In this document: positions 1 through 7,077 of the stretch, one piece after another
Layout: each line of letters opens with the position of its first letter
Position numbering within the stretch: the first letter of the stretch is position 1
DNA from: Streptomyces sp. NRRL WC-3549
GTDB lineage: Bacteria; Actinomycetota; Actinomycetes; Streptomycetales; Streptomycetaceae
Reading direction: 5' to 3'
NCBI RefSeq assembly: GCF_000721935.1
Contig: NZ_KL585443.1
Coordinates: 25,653-34,073, forward strand
Length of the DNA stretch: 8,421 bases
Translations under genes and position numbers: made by a program
The notes under the pieces: model-generated
Told to the model about the DNA's origin: nothing
Databases searched by the model: none
Seen by the model: only the letters and a program-made list of their open reading frames with translations

Positions 1-468
1 TCCGTCCATGTGCCGCGCCGGCTCCAGGAGCTGCGGGTGGAGCTCGCGAAGGCGAAGGAGACCCTGTCCGCGCAGCTCGACCGCGACCCGACGGTCGCCG
101 AGCTCGCCACGCACCTGGATCTGCCCGAGGAGGAGATCATCGAGGGCCTGGTCGCCGCCAACGGGTACTCGGCGGGCTCGCTGGACACCCCGAGCGCCGA
201 CAGCGAGTCGGGCAGCGAGCAGCGGGCGTACGCGGATCTGCTCGGTGAGGAGGACCCGGGTATGGAGAGCGTCGAGAACCTCCACGCGCTGGCTCCGCTG
301 CTGCGGCAGCTGGACGACCGTGAGCGGACCATCGTCCGGATGCGCTTCGGCCAGGAGATGACACAGGCCCAGATCGGCGCGGAGCTCGGTGTCTCCCAGA
401 TGCACGTATCACGCCTGCTCAGCAGGATCGTACAGCGGCTGCGCACGGGAATGTGCGTCGAGGCCTGA
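1..468 (+). CDS. SigB/SigF-family RNA polymerase sigma factor (C-terminal part, 5' end outside the window)
   Basis: An alternative sigma factor of the SigB/SigF/SigG type, which directs RNA polymerase to stress or development promoters. The frame is open from base 1 (reads SVHVPRRLQEL), so the protein starts upstream; the in-window ATG and GTG near base 10 are internal. The visible 155 residues hold the end of the region 2-to-3 linker, whose VPRRLQEL is typical of this family, then region 3 (about residues 15-60, with PTVAELATHLDLPEEEI) and region 4 with a helix-turn-helix (about residues 104-150, DDRERTIVRMRF and TQAQIGAELGVSQMHVSRLL). The promoter-melting region 2 is not visible. A strong hairpin follows the stop. 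The next genes encode an RsbU-like phosphatase and, further on, an RsbW-like kinase, which are the usual controllers of this sigma class. Family call is firm; which Streptomyces paralogue it is cannot be told from this fragment. Confidence 0.93.
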   Translation, partial: SVHVPRRLQELRVELAKAKETLSAQLDRDPTVAELATHLDLPEEEIIEGLVAANGYSAGSLDTPSADSESGSEQRAYADLLGEEDPGMESVENLHALAPLLRQLDDRERTIVRMRFGQEMTQAQIGAELGVSQMHVSRLLSRIVQRLRTGMCVEA

Positions 469-494
469 GCGAAGAAGCTCACGTCCCGGAAACC

Positions 495-521
495 TGATGC
501 CCGGCGTTCAGCCGGGCATCA
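495..521 (+). terminator. Hairpin terminator after the sigma factor gene
   Basis: A perfect 11-bp stem (TGATGCCCGGC pairing with GCCGGGCATCA) with a 5-base loop (GTTCA) begins 26 bases after the sigma stop codon. It is followed by ATTCAC rather than a run of T, which is common for terminators in high-GC actinobacteria. It separates the sigma gene from the phosphatase operon, although some read-through cannot be excluded. Confidence 0.75.
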
Positions 522-564
522 TTCACATATGCTTCCAGGCGAAACGGCGCGGGGCCTCCCCGTG

Positions 565-580
565 CCGTCCGTCCGTCCGT
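565..580 (+). repeat. Short tandem repeat, four copies of CCGT
   Basis: Four consecutive CCGT units lie between the sigma terminator and the phosphatase ribosome binding site. No function is evident. The 74 bases from 522 to 595 must contain any separate promoter for the phosphatase operon, but no convincing -35/-10 pair was seen there. Confidence 0.6.
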
Positions 581-581
581 C

Positions 582-589
582 AAAGGGGA
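582..589 (+). promoter_or_regulatory. Ribosome binding site fixing the phosphatase start
   Basis: AAAGGGGA lies 6 bases before the GTG at 596. It is the only good Shine-Dalgarno match in front of this frame. The frame is open back to about 389, but that stretch overlaps the sigma gene and its terminator, so 596 is the preferred start. Confidence 0.7.
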
Positions 590-595
590 TCGAGC

Positions 596-1855
596 GTGAT
601 CGAGCTGCCGTTGGGCGCGTCCGCGCGTCTGATGGGGCCCACCGGGATTCCGGCGCAGCAGGCGGGTTCCGCCGTCGCCGATTCCTCCGTGTGGGACCTC
701 GGTGCGGCCATTCTCCTGGTCGAGGACGACTCGGGCGACGCCCTGCTCGTCGAGGAGATGCTGGCCGACAGCGAGCTGGACTCCAGCCTCACGTGGTGCA
801 AGACGCTGGCGGAGGCGCGGCGGTTCCTGCGCACGGCCGTCACTCCCGTGTGCGTCCTGCTGGATCTGCACCTGCCCGACGTGCACGGCCTGGACGCCGT
901 CCGCCAGCTCGTCGAGTCGGCACCGGACGCCGCCGTCGTCGTGCTGACCGGCCTGGCCGAGGCGGAGACCGGCCTGTCCGCGGTGGCGCACGGTGCCCAG
1001 GACTACCTGGTGAAGGACCGGATCGACCCCGAGGCACTGGGGCGCGCGGTCCGGTACGCCCTCCAGCGCAAGAACGCCGAGCGGGTGGCCTCCGCGATCC
1101 GGACGAGCCAGCTGATCGCTCAGGAGAACGCCCGCCTGGAACGCGCGCTGCTGCCCATCCCGCTGCTGCACGACGACGGCTTCGCCGTCGCCGCGCGCTA
1201 CGAGGCCGGCCGGGCCCACGGACTGCTGAGCGGCGACTTCTACGACGTCGTGCAGACCGCGGACGGCGCGGTGCACGCGGTGATCGGCGACGTGTCCGGG
1301 CACGGCGCGGCGGAGGCGGCGCTGGGCGTCTGCCTGCGGGTCGCCTGGCGGACCGCGGTGCTGACCGGCGTGTCCCAGCTGGAGAAGATCGGTCTGCTGG
1401 AGGAGATACTCGTCGCCGAGCGGTCCGACCCCCATGTCTTCGCCACCGTGACCTCCCTCGTCTTCCCGCCGGAGCGGGACCGGGTCCGGGTCGTGCGGGC
1501 CGGGCACCCGGGGATGCTGCTCCGGCGCGGTACGGACGTCAGCTGGGTGGAGCCCGACACGGGCATGGCCCTGGGGCTGCTGCCCGGGGTGGGCCGCTGG
1601 TCGCTGACGGAGCTGGAACTCTTCCCGGACAGCGAACTCGTCCTGTTCACCGACGGCCTGTTCGAGGGCCGTACCGGACCGCAGACCCGGCTGGGTGAGG
1701 AAGGACTACTGGCCATGGCCGCACGGCACGGATCCCTGGACGCCCGCGCGTTCATCGACACGCTGGTCGCCGAGGCGACCGAGAGTGCCTCGCCGTACGG
1801 GGGCCTGGCCGACGACGTCGCCGTCCTGCACCTGGGCTGGCGGGCGGAGTCGTGA
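596..1855 (+). CDS. Fused response regulator / PP2C-type serine phosphatase (RsbU/SpoIIE-like)
   Basis: A 419-residue cytoplasmic phosphatase expected to dephosphorylate an anti-anti-sigma (STAS) protein in a partner-switching pathway, with activity controlled by phosphorylation of its receiver. Residues 37-150 form the receiver: acidic pair D44/D45, phospho-acceptor D90 (VLLDLHLPD), T118 and K140 (YLVKD). A probable coiled-coil linker spans about 153-187. Residues 190-415 form the PPM/SpoIIE domain, with SGDFYD (D214, D217), GDVSGHG (231-237), RAGHP (301-305), FTDGLFEG (D353) and the C-terminal LADDVAVL (D406, D407); the metal-binding acidic residues are therefore present. No membrane segment is seen. 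The stop overlaps the histidine kinase start in GTGA (1852-1855), implying translational coupling and a shared signal. The target STAS protein and the partner that phosphorylates D90 are inferred. Confidence 0.92.
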   Translation: MIELPLGASARLMGPTGIPAQQAGSAVADSSVWDLGAAILLVEDDSGDALLVEEMLADSELDSSLTWCKTLAEARRFLRTAVTPVCVLLDLHLPDVHGLDAVRQLVESAPDAAVVVLTGLAEAETGLSAVAHGAQDYLVKDRIDPEALGRAVRYALQRKNAERVASAIRTSQLIAQENARLERALLPIPLLHDDGFAVAARYEAGRAHGLLSGDFYDVVQTADGAVHAVIGDVSGHGAAEAALGVCLRVAWRTAVLTGVSQLEKIGLLEEILVAERSDPHVFATVTSLVFPPERDRVRVVRAGHPGMLLRRGTDVSWVEPDTGMALGLLPGVGRWSLTELELFPDSELVLFTDGLFEGRTGPQTRLGEEGLLAMAARHGSLDARAFIDTLVAEATESASPYGGLADDVAVLHLGWRAES

Positions 1856-3457
1856 GCGCCCCGGCGGACGGTGAGGGCGCCGCCCCGCGTCCCGGCCTCA
1901 CGGCCCGGCTGTCGGTGCAGAACTGGGTCCATCTCATCCTGGCCGGCTTCGTGCTGGTGGTCTGCGGCTGCGTCGTCGTGGGCGGCGTCGTCCTGTCCCG
2001 CATGTCCGACCGGACCACGGAGCTGGTGGACCGCATCCAGCCCGCCCGCGCCGCGTCGTACCAGCTGGAGTCCTCACTGCTCGACCAGGAGACCGGAGTA
2101 CGCGGGTACGCGCTCACCGGGGACGCGTCGTTCCTGGAGCCGTACGCTCGGCCGGGTGCGCGAGCTGATCGGCGACGAGCAGCCGCTCGCCGGCGACCTC
2201 GACCGGATCCAGGAGGCCGCCGAGCGGTGGCGTACCCAGCGTGCCGAACCGCTGATCGCCTCGGTGGACAAGGACGGGCCGGCCCGTGAGTCCTCGACGC
2301 CGATCCTCCGCAGCAAGACGGAGTTCGACGGGCTGCGGCAGCTGAACTCCACGCTGCAGAGCCACCTGGACACCGCCCGCGACCAGGCCCGCGACGAGCT
2401 CGACCGGGCCCGCGCCACCCGCGACCGGGTGCTGTGGACCCTGGTGGCGGGTGCGGTGCTGGCCGTCGTCGCGCTCAGCCTGCTGCTCCACCGGATGGTG
2501 GGCCGGCCGTTGAGCGCCCTGACCACCGCCTCCCGTTCGGTGCGCTCGGGCGCGGTCGGGAACCGGATCGAGGTGCGGGGCCCCTCGGACGTCAGGGCGG
2601 TGGCGGCGGCCGTCGAGGACATGCGCCGCAGGCTGGTGGCAGAGCTCGCGGAGGCCCAGGAGCGGGAGACCCTGCTGGCCGAGCAGACCGGGGAGTTGCG
2701 CCGGTCCAACTCGGAGCTGGAGCAGTTCGCGTACGTCGCCTCCCATGACCTCCAGGAGCCGCTGCGCAAGGTGGCATCCTTCTGCCAGCTGCTGGAGAAG
2801 CGTTACGGCACGGAACTGGACGACCGCGGCAAGCAGTACATCGCCTTCGCGGTGGACGGCGCCAAGCGGATGCAGGTGCTCATCAACGATCTGCTGACCT
2901 TCTCCCGGGTGGGACGGGTCCACGAGAGCTGGAAGCCGGTGGACCTCGACCGCTCCCTGGACCGGGCCCTGGGCAATCTCGCCCTGGCCGTCGAGGACGC
3001 GGGGGCCACCGTCGTACGTGAGGCACCGCTCCCCCGGCTGCTCGGCGACGCCACCACGCTGACGATGGTCTGGCAGAACCTGATCGGCAACGCGATCAAG
3101 TTCCGCCGTCCCGACGTACCGTGCCGGATCACCGTCGACTGCGTGCGGGAGGGCGACGACTGGCATCTCACGGTCGCCGACAACGGGATCGGCATCGCCC
3201 CGGAGTTCTCGGACAAGGTGTTCGTCATCTTCCAGCGTCTGCACGCACGCGACGAGTACGAGGGAACGGGCATCGGCCTCTCCCTCTGCCGGAAGATCAT
3301 CGAGTTCCACGGTGGCCGGATCTGGCTGGACCCGGAGCCGGAGGAGGGTACGATGATCCACTTCACCCTGCCCGTCCTTCCCGATGCGCCCACCCACACC
3401 ACGGCCGAGCTGCTCTCGCCCGTCCTGCTCACCCCCCAGTCGGGAGACACCCCGTGA
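1852..3457 (+). pseudogene. CHASE3-HAMP sensor histidine kinase, reading frame broken by a one-base shift
   Basis: A membrane sensor kinase split between two frames. From GTG 1852 the first frame gives an N-terminus, membrane segment 1 (about residues 25-49) and the start of a CHASE3 sensor (LDQETGVRGYALTGD, FLEPYA to about base 2143). After about 2150 the homologous protein continues one frame on (GRVRELIGDEQ...) to the stop at 3455-3457: rest of CHASE3, membrane segment 2 (VLWTLVAGAVLAVV), HAMP, dimerisation helix with phospho-histidine in ASHDLQEPLRK (His codon 2744-2746), and the ATPase domain with NLIGNAIKF, DNGIGIAP and GTGIGLSLCRKIIEFHGG. Removing one base near 2140-2158 would give one 534-residue protein. 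As read, the first frame stops at 2289; the second could start only at weak internal sites such as GTG 2156, giving a kinase without the first membrane segment. The HisKA region is of the kind paired with Rcp1-type regulators such as the next gene. A true mutation and a sequencing error cannot be told apart here. Confidence 0.85.
2137..2158 (+). other. Frameshift site within the histidine kinase gene
   Basis: Good family sequence in frame 1 ends at FLEPYA and resumes in frame 2 at GRVRELIG, so one extra base (or two missing bases) lies in this interval, around CGTACGCTCGGCCGGGTGCG. No classic slippery heptamer or downstream pseudoknot was recognised, so programmed frameshifting is not supported. 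Confidence 0.8.
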
Positions 3458-3897
3458 ACGATCCGGTACAGCCCATCGAGGTCCTGCTCGTCGAGGACGA
3501 CCCGGGCGACGAGCTGATGACCCGCGAGGCGTTCGAGGACAACAAGATCCGGAACACGCTGCACGTGGTGCGCGACGGCCAGGAGGCGCTGGACTTCCTC
3601 TACCGTCAGGGCGAGTACGGCGACGCGCCGCGGCCGGATCTGGTCCTTCTCGACCTCAACCTGCCGAAATACGACGGCCGGCAGGTGCTGGAGAAGATCA
3701 AGACGGATCCGGAACTGGCTCTGATCCCCGTGGTGGTCCTCACCACGTCCTCCGCCGAGGAGGACATCCTGCGCAGCTACAAGCTGCACGCCAACGCCTA
3801 TGTCACCAAGCCGGTCGACCTGGAGCAGTTCATCGGCGCGGTGCGCCAGATCGACGACTTCTTCGTGAGTGTGGTCCGGCTGCCCGGCCGTGCGTAA
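3454..3897 (+). CDS. Single-domain Rcp1-type response regulator
   Basis: A 147-residue stand-alone receiver with no output domain, expected to take phosphate from the upstream kinase or to act in a phosphorelay by protein contact. Landmarks: acidic pocket D15/D16 (LLVEDDPGD), phospho-acceptor D67 (VLLDLNLPKYDG), T97/T98 and K119 (AYVTKPVDLEQF). The long loop with DFLYRQGEYGDAPRPDLV and the LPKYDGRQVLEKIK motif are typical of the Rcp1 family that partners Cph1-like kinases. The GTG start lies in a GTGA overlap with the kinase stop, with GGGAGA 6 bases upstream, so the two genes are translationally coupled. The last 15 or so residues extend past the receiver fold with no recognisable motif. The kinase frame break upstream could reduce translation of this gene. 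Its downstream target is not shown by the sequence. Confidence 0.93.
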   Translation: MNDPVQPIEVLLVEDDPGDELMTREAFEDNKIRNTLHVVRDGQEALDFLYRQGEYGDAPRPDLVLLDLNLPKYDGRQVLEKIKTDPELALIPVVVLTTSSAEEDILRSYKLHANAYVTKPVDLEQFIGAVRQIDDFFVSVVRLPGRA

Positions 3898-3915
3898 GAT
3901 CTTGGAGGTCCCCCG

Positions 3916-3940
3916 GAGTGGGATCTCTCGACGCGGGTAG
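3916..3940 (+). promoter_or_regulatory. Possible SigB-type promoter ahead of the RsbW-like gene
   Basis: GAGT (3916-3919), 15 bases, then GGGTAG (3935-3940). This is close to the GNNT-N14-16-GGGTAC/T pattern described for Streptomyces SigB-type sigma factors; the last base differs. Transcription would start near 3947, about 50 bases before the ATG at 3998. The match is short and could be chance, but it sits in the only gap between the response regulator and the anti-sigma gene. Confidence 0.35.
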
Positions 3941-3997
3941 ACGAACGGCGAGAAAGAGGTCGCGAGACCTCACCCTGCGGCGCCTTGGCTGGAGCAC

Positions 3998-4453
3998 ATG
4001 AACGAACAGGCCACCTCACGGCCGGACGCCCCCTGCGCGGGGGCGCCGTCCACGGATGTTCTGCTCACCGCCGAGGTCTTCGCCGGTGAGCCCGGATGCA
4101 TCGCACAGGCTCGTGCCCTGGCCGACCGTTTCCTGACGCGACTCGTGGCGGAGTGGCTGGCGGTCATCGGGGAACACACCCGCAGTGATCTGATGCTGGC
4201 GGTGAGCGAGCTCGTCACCAACGCGGACCGCTACAGCCACGGCCCGTACATGCTGGAGCTGGAGGGCAACGCCCAGCGCATCAGCGTCACGGTCTACGAC
4301 AGCAGCACGGCGCTCCCGGTCCTCTACTCCCCCGACCCGTCGCGCCTGGGCGGTCACGGCATGGAGATCGTGGTCGCCCTCTGCGACCGGGTGACGGCGG
4401 AGCGCGTGCCGGTGGGCAAGCGCATCCGTGCGGAGTTCGAGCTCAGCAGCTGA
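3998..4453 (+). CDS. RsbW-like anti-sigma factor / serine kinase (HATPase_c_2 ATP-binding protein)
   Basis: A 151-residue protein of the RsbW/SpoIIAB-like GHKL ATPase family. Members bind a SigB-type sigma factor and hold it inactive, or phosphorylate an anti-anti-sigma partner. The first 20 or so residues look unstructured. The ATP-binding fold follows: N-box MLAVSELVTNADRYS (68-80, with E71 and N75), the D101 region (VTVYDSST) that contacts adenine in this family, and the glycine-rich GGHGMEIV (118-125). The short length means no extra output domain. GGAG lies only 3 bases before the ATG, closer than usual, so the exact start is slightly uncertain. The gene is 100 bases from the response regulator and may have its own promoter. 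Association with the sigma factor and RsbU-like phosphatase in this window suggests they share a pathway, but Streptomyces genomes hold many such ATPases and the partner is inferred. Confidence 0.9.
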   Translation: MNEQATSRPDAPCAGAPSTDVLLTAEVFAGEPGCIAQARALADRFLTRLVAEWLAVIGEHTRSDLMLAVSELVTNADRYSHGPYMLELEGNAQRISVTVYDSSTALPVLYSPDPSRLGGHGMEIVVALCDRVTAERVPVGKRIRAEFELSS

Positions 4454-4474
4454 AGAAACCTCACGGCGCCCGCC

Positions 4475-4487
4475 CCGGACAGTCCGG
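4475..4487 (+). terminator. Weak candidate terminator after the RsbW-like gene
   Basis: CCGGAC and GTCCGG form a perfect inverted repeat around a single central base, 22 bases after the stop. A second inverted repeat, GGCGGG-GG-CCCGCC, lies at 4525-4538. Neither is followed by a T tract and both would have very small loops, so the call is tentative. The gap 4454-4675 otherwise shows only a 6-bp inverted repeat with an 8-base loop at 4598-4617 (CGTACT / AGTACG), which could be a regulator site; no confident promoter was seen. Confidence 0.25.
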
Positions 4488-4675
4488 CCGTCGTGTACCC
4501 GGGCGCTCCCCGGTACGCCGCCGAGGCGGGGGCCCGCCCGTGCTGAGCGCGGGGGCGGGAAGGACTACCGTCGGGACAAGGACGTGGAAACGGTGGACGT
4601 ACTACCGGAGCAGTACGCGTACACGGAAATGCCGTCTCAGGGACGACGACACGGCTGCTCGGACGGGACATCGTG

Positions 4676-5761
4676 GTGTACATGAGCTCCCTTGCGCTGT
4701 CGGTGCTGTTGTCGCTGGTCTCCGCGGTCGCCTATGCGGCCGGGGCGATCGTCCAGGAGCGGGTGGCCGCCACCGGTGACCGACGTGCCTTCGCACCGCT
4801 GCGCAACGGTGTGTGGTGGGTGGCTGTGGCGCTCAACGGGGCGGGGGCGCTGCTGCATGTGGTGGCACTCGCGTACGGCCCGCTCAGCCTCGTACAGCCG
4901 CTCGGCGCCCTGACCATCGTCTTCGTGCTGCCGATGGCGGCCCTGTTCGTCGGCCGCGGCGCGGGGCGCACGGCCTGGCGCGGTGCCCTGATGGCCACAG
5001 CGGGCCTGGCCGGTCTGCTGGCCCTGACGGGCGGCGCCGGTTCGCACGCCCTGTCCGGGCCGGACAGATTCGCGCTGGTCATAGGTTCCTTCGGCGCGGT
5101 GGCGGCACTGCTCCTGCTCGCCACGGGCGTGCGCCGGGCGATGCCCCGCAGCATGGTGCTGGCCGCGGGTGCCGGGGTCGCGTTCGGTATGGCCTCGGTG
5201 TTCACCAAGACCGTGGCCATGGAATGGACGGCCGGCGCGGTGGGCTCGGGACTGCCGACGCTGCTGGTCATCGCGGGTCTGGCGACCGCGGGGCTGCTGC
5301 TCTCCCAGGCCGCCTACCGCGGCGCCGGGCTGACCGCGCCGCTCGCCACGGTCACCGTCGTCAATCCGGTGGTGGCCGCCGCGGTGGGCATCGCCTTCTT
5401 CGGCGAGCAGTTCCGCTTCGGGGTGACCGGCGCGACGGTCGCACTGGGCTGCGGTGCGCTGGCGGCCGCCGGGCTGGTCCTGCTGACCCGGGAGCGGGTG
5501 GGGCACCACCGCGCCTCTGATCCGCTGGACGCCGGGGAGCCGCTGGAGGCGGGGGGCCCCGCCGGCGCCGAGCGCGAGGTGGCGGGCGTGGTCGTGCTGC
5601 CGGGGCCGACGACACCGGTCGTCTCTCCGGTGGCGGGACCGTCCGCCTCGATCCCGGCACCCTCTTTCCCGCTGACGGTGCCGAGGGAACGCGGCGGCGG
5701 CCGGGTGGACTTCGGCACGGTGTCCGCCGGGCCGGCGCCCGGCGGACTGATCAGACGCTGA
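4676..5761 (+). CDS. DMT-superfamily (EamA/NIPA-like) integral membrane protein
   Basis: A 361-residue polytopic membrane protein related to drug/metabolite transporters. About nine hydrophobic helices are visible (roughly residues 3-22, 46-66, 71-92, 103-120, 131-150, 159-179, 192-211, 218-240, 250-270), with family-like AYGPLSLVQPLGALTIVFVLP (67-87) and the second-half match TAPLATVTVVNPVVAAAVG, reflecting the internal repeat of this superfamily. Residues from about 275 form a Pro/Gly/Ala-rich, probably disordered soluble tail. The substrate cannot be read from the sequence. Start choice: GTG 4673, GTG 4676 and ATG 4682 are all in frame; GGGA at 4665-4668 is best spaced (7 bases) for 4676. 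The 3' end overlaps by 11 bases the convergent cell-wall hydrolase gene. No link to the signalling genes is evident beyond location. Confidence 0.85.
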   Translation: MYMSSLALSVLLSLVSAVAYAAGAIVQERVAATGDRRAFAPLRNGVWWVAVALNGAGALLHVVALAYGPLSLVQPLGALTIVFVLPMAALFVGRGAGRTAWRGALMATAGLAGLLALTGGAGSHALSGPDRFALVIGSFGAVAALLLLATGVRRAMPRSMVLAAGAGVAFGMASVFTKTVAMEWTAGAVGSGLPTLLVIAGLATAGLLLSQAAYRGAGLTAPLATVTVVNPVVAAAVGIAFFGEQFRFGVTGATVALGCGALAAAGLVLLTRERVGHHRASDPLDAGEPLEAGGPAGAEREVAGVVVLPGPTTPVVSPVAGPSASIPAPSFPLTVPRERGGGRVDFGTVSAGPAPGGLIRR

Positions 5762-7034
5762 CGCCGCCTGCCCGCAGATAGGCCAGCGGGTCGATGTCGG
5801 AGCCGTAGCCGGGACCGGTGCGGATCTCGAAGTGGAGGTGCGGGCCGGTGCTGTTGCCCGTGGTTCCCGAGCGCGCGATCCGCTGGCCGCCTCCGACCTG
5901 CTGCCCCGCGCGGACGTGGAGCGAGGACAGGTGCGCGTACTGGCTGTACTTGCCGTCGGCGTGCCGGATGACGATCTCGTAGCCGTACGCACCGGCCCAG
6001 CCGGCCGAGACGACCTTGCCGGAGGCCACGGCCTTCACCGACGTGCCGGTGGGCACGGGGAAGTCGACGCCCGTGTGGTATCCGCTCGCCCAGGATCCGG
6101 ACTGGTGGTACGGGGTTCCGGTGCGGGCGGAGACGGGCGCGGTGAGTCCGGTGCGCGGCTTGGCGGCGGCCTTCCCGGGGGCGGCCTGCTTCGGGGCCGC
6201 CTGCTTCGGGGCGACTTGTTTCGGGGCCGCCTGCTTCGGGGCCTTCTGCTGGGCCGGCTTGGGGGCGGACTTCTGGGTGGGCTTCTCGGTGGACTTCCGG
6301 GTGGCCTGCCGCTGGGGCGCACCGGTCACGTCCAGGGTGAGGCGCTGCCCCGGGAGGATGAGGTCGGGGTCGGATCCCACCACCGTGCGGTTGGCGGCGT
6401 ACAGACGCTCCCAGCCACCCTTGACCCGCTCGGTGGACGCTATGCCGGAGAGCGAGTCACCGCGGGCCACCGTGTAGGAGTCGCGCGCGCCCGGCACGGA
6501 GGTCGGGGAGGCGGCCTCGGCCTTCTTCTGAGCGGGCTTCGCGGTCCCTGGGGCGGATGTCGCCGCCTTCGGGGCCGCGGACTTCGCCGAGGCCGTCTTC
6601 GCGCCGTCCACAGGCCTGGTGCGCTGTGTCTGCGGGACGATGTCGGGCGCGTCGCCGCCCCGTGTCAGGCCGGCCCGAACCGAGCAGGCCGGCCAGGCAC
6701 CCGGCCCCTGCCCGTCCAGCACCTTCTCGGCGATGGCCATCTGCTGGTCCTTCGTGGCCAGATCGGCCCGTGCCGCGTACACGGTCCCGCCGTACGCCGC
6801 CCAGGTCGACCGGGTGAACTGAAGGCCGCCGTAGTAACCGTTACCGGTGTTGATGTGCCAGTTGCCGGTCGACTCGCAGGCGGCGACCTTCTCCCACACG
6901 TCGGCCGATGCGGCCCCGGCGGAGGCTGCCGTGAGCAGCGGGAGCGCCAGGCCGGCGCCCCCCGCCGTCAAAGTGAGCGAGGCGCGGTTGATCCGGCTGG
7001 GCTGGTATCTGCGGTGCCGTCCGTTCGCGGCCAT
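5751..7034 (-). CDS. Secreted cell-wall hydrolase: Rpf-like transglycosylase, LysM and M23 peptidase domains
   Basis: A 427-residue exported peptidoglycan hydrolase. Residues 1-42 look like a Sec signal peptide (basic RHRRYQPSRINR, hydrophobic core about 19-36, AGAASA near the cleavage site). Residues 45-119 are a resuscitation-promoting-factor-like transglycosylase domain (DVWEKVAACESTGNW with catalytic Glu 54, GYYGGLQFTRSTW, paired cysteines C53 and C117). An Ala/Lys/Pro linker leads to a LysM peptidoglycan-binding domain at 186-234 (YTVARGDSLSGIA, LILPGQRLTL). A second low-complexity linker (about 240-297) has repeated PKQAA units. The M23 (LytM-like) endopeptidase domain at about 300-423 keeps the zinc and catalytic motifs: H320xxxD324, H368 in YAHLS, and HLHFE with H399 and H401. 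Both catalytic domains thus look intact, so one protein could cut glycan strands and peptide cross-links. The ATG at 7034 follows GGGGGAG by 7 bases. It is transcribed divergently from the LacI gene. Confidence 0.95.
   Translation of the reverse strand: MAANGRHRRYQPSRINRASLTLTAGGAGLALPLLTAASAGAASADVWEKVAACESTGNWHINTGNGYYGGLQFTRSTWAAYGGTVYAARADLATKDQQMAIAEKVLDGQGPGAWPACSVRAGLTRGGDAPDIVPQTQRTRPVDGAKTASAKSAAPKAATSAPGTAKPAQKKAEAASPTSVPGARDSYTVARGDSLSGIASTERVKGGWERLYAANRTVVGSDPDLILPGQRLTLDVTGAPQRQATRKSTEKPTQKSAPKPAQQKAPKQAAPKQVAPKQAAPKQAAPGKAAAKPRTGLTAPVSARTGTPYHQSGSWASGYHTGVDFPVPTGTSVKAVASGKVVSAGWAGAYGYEIVIRHADGKYSQYAHLSSLHVRAGQQVGGGQRIARSGTTGNSTGPHLHFEIRTGPGYGSDIDPLAYLRAGGVSV
6178..6237 (-). repeat. 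Four 15-bp tandem repeats encoding a PKQAA-type linker
   Basis: Four consecutive units of the pattern GGGGCcGCCTGCTTC on the + strand, the third diverged (GGGGCGACTTGTTTC), encode about 20 residues of PKQAA/PKQVA repeat on the - strand, between LysM and the M23 domain of the hydrolase. Partial copies flank it. In-frame 15-bp units let the linker change length by slippage without breaking the gene. It is probably a flexible, wall-spanning tether. Confidence 0.85.
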
Positions 7035-7041
7035 GACTTGG

Positions 7042-7048
7042 CTCCCCC
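7042..7048 (-). promoter_or_regulatory. Ribosome binding site of the cell-wall hydrolase
   Basis: GGGGGAG on the - strand, 7 bases before the ATG at 7034. The strong match decides the start; the frame stays open further upstream to about 7718, but that runs through the promoter region and the LacI gene. Confidence 0.8.
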
Positions 7049-7077
7049 ACAGGCAGTAGAACACGTCGCAAGCGGCC

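Noticed and set aside
389..595. Extension of the phosphatase frame upstream of 596
   Set aside because: It overlaps the sigma gene and its terminator hairpin, lacks receiver-like sequence, and the good ribosome binding site is at 582-589.
479..1507. Long open frame on the - strand opposite the phosphatase
   Set aside because: It is the mirror of a well-supported gene in high-GC DNA, with no recognisable domain. The same holds for the - strand frames at 2114-3397 and 4637-5992 and the + strand frame at 5832-7256.
2137..2158. Programmed ribosomal frameshift in the kinase gene
   Set aside because: No slippery heptamer, stop codon close to the shift or clear downstream stimulatory structure; a mutation or sequence error is simpler.
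3897..3925. Hairpin terminator after the response regulator (GGTCCC / GGGATC)
   Set aside because: The stem is only 6 pairs with a G-T wobble and overlaps the possible promoter; too weak to call.
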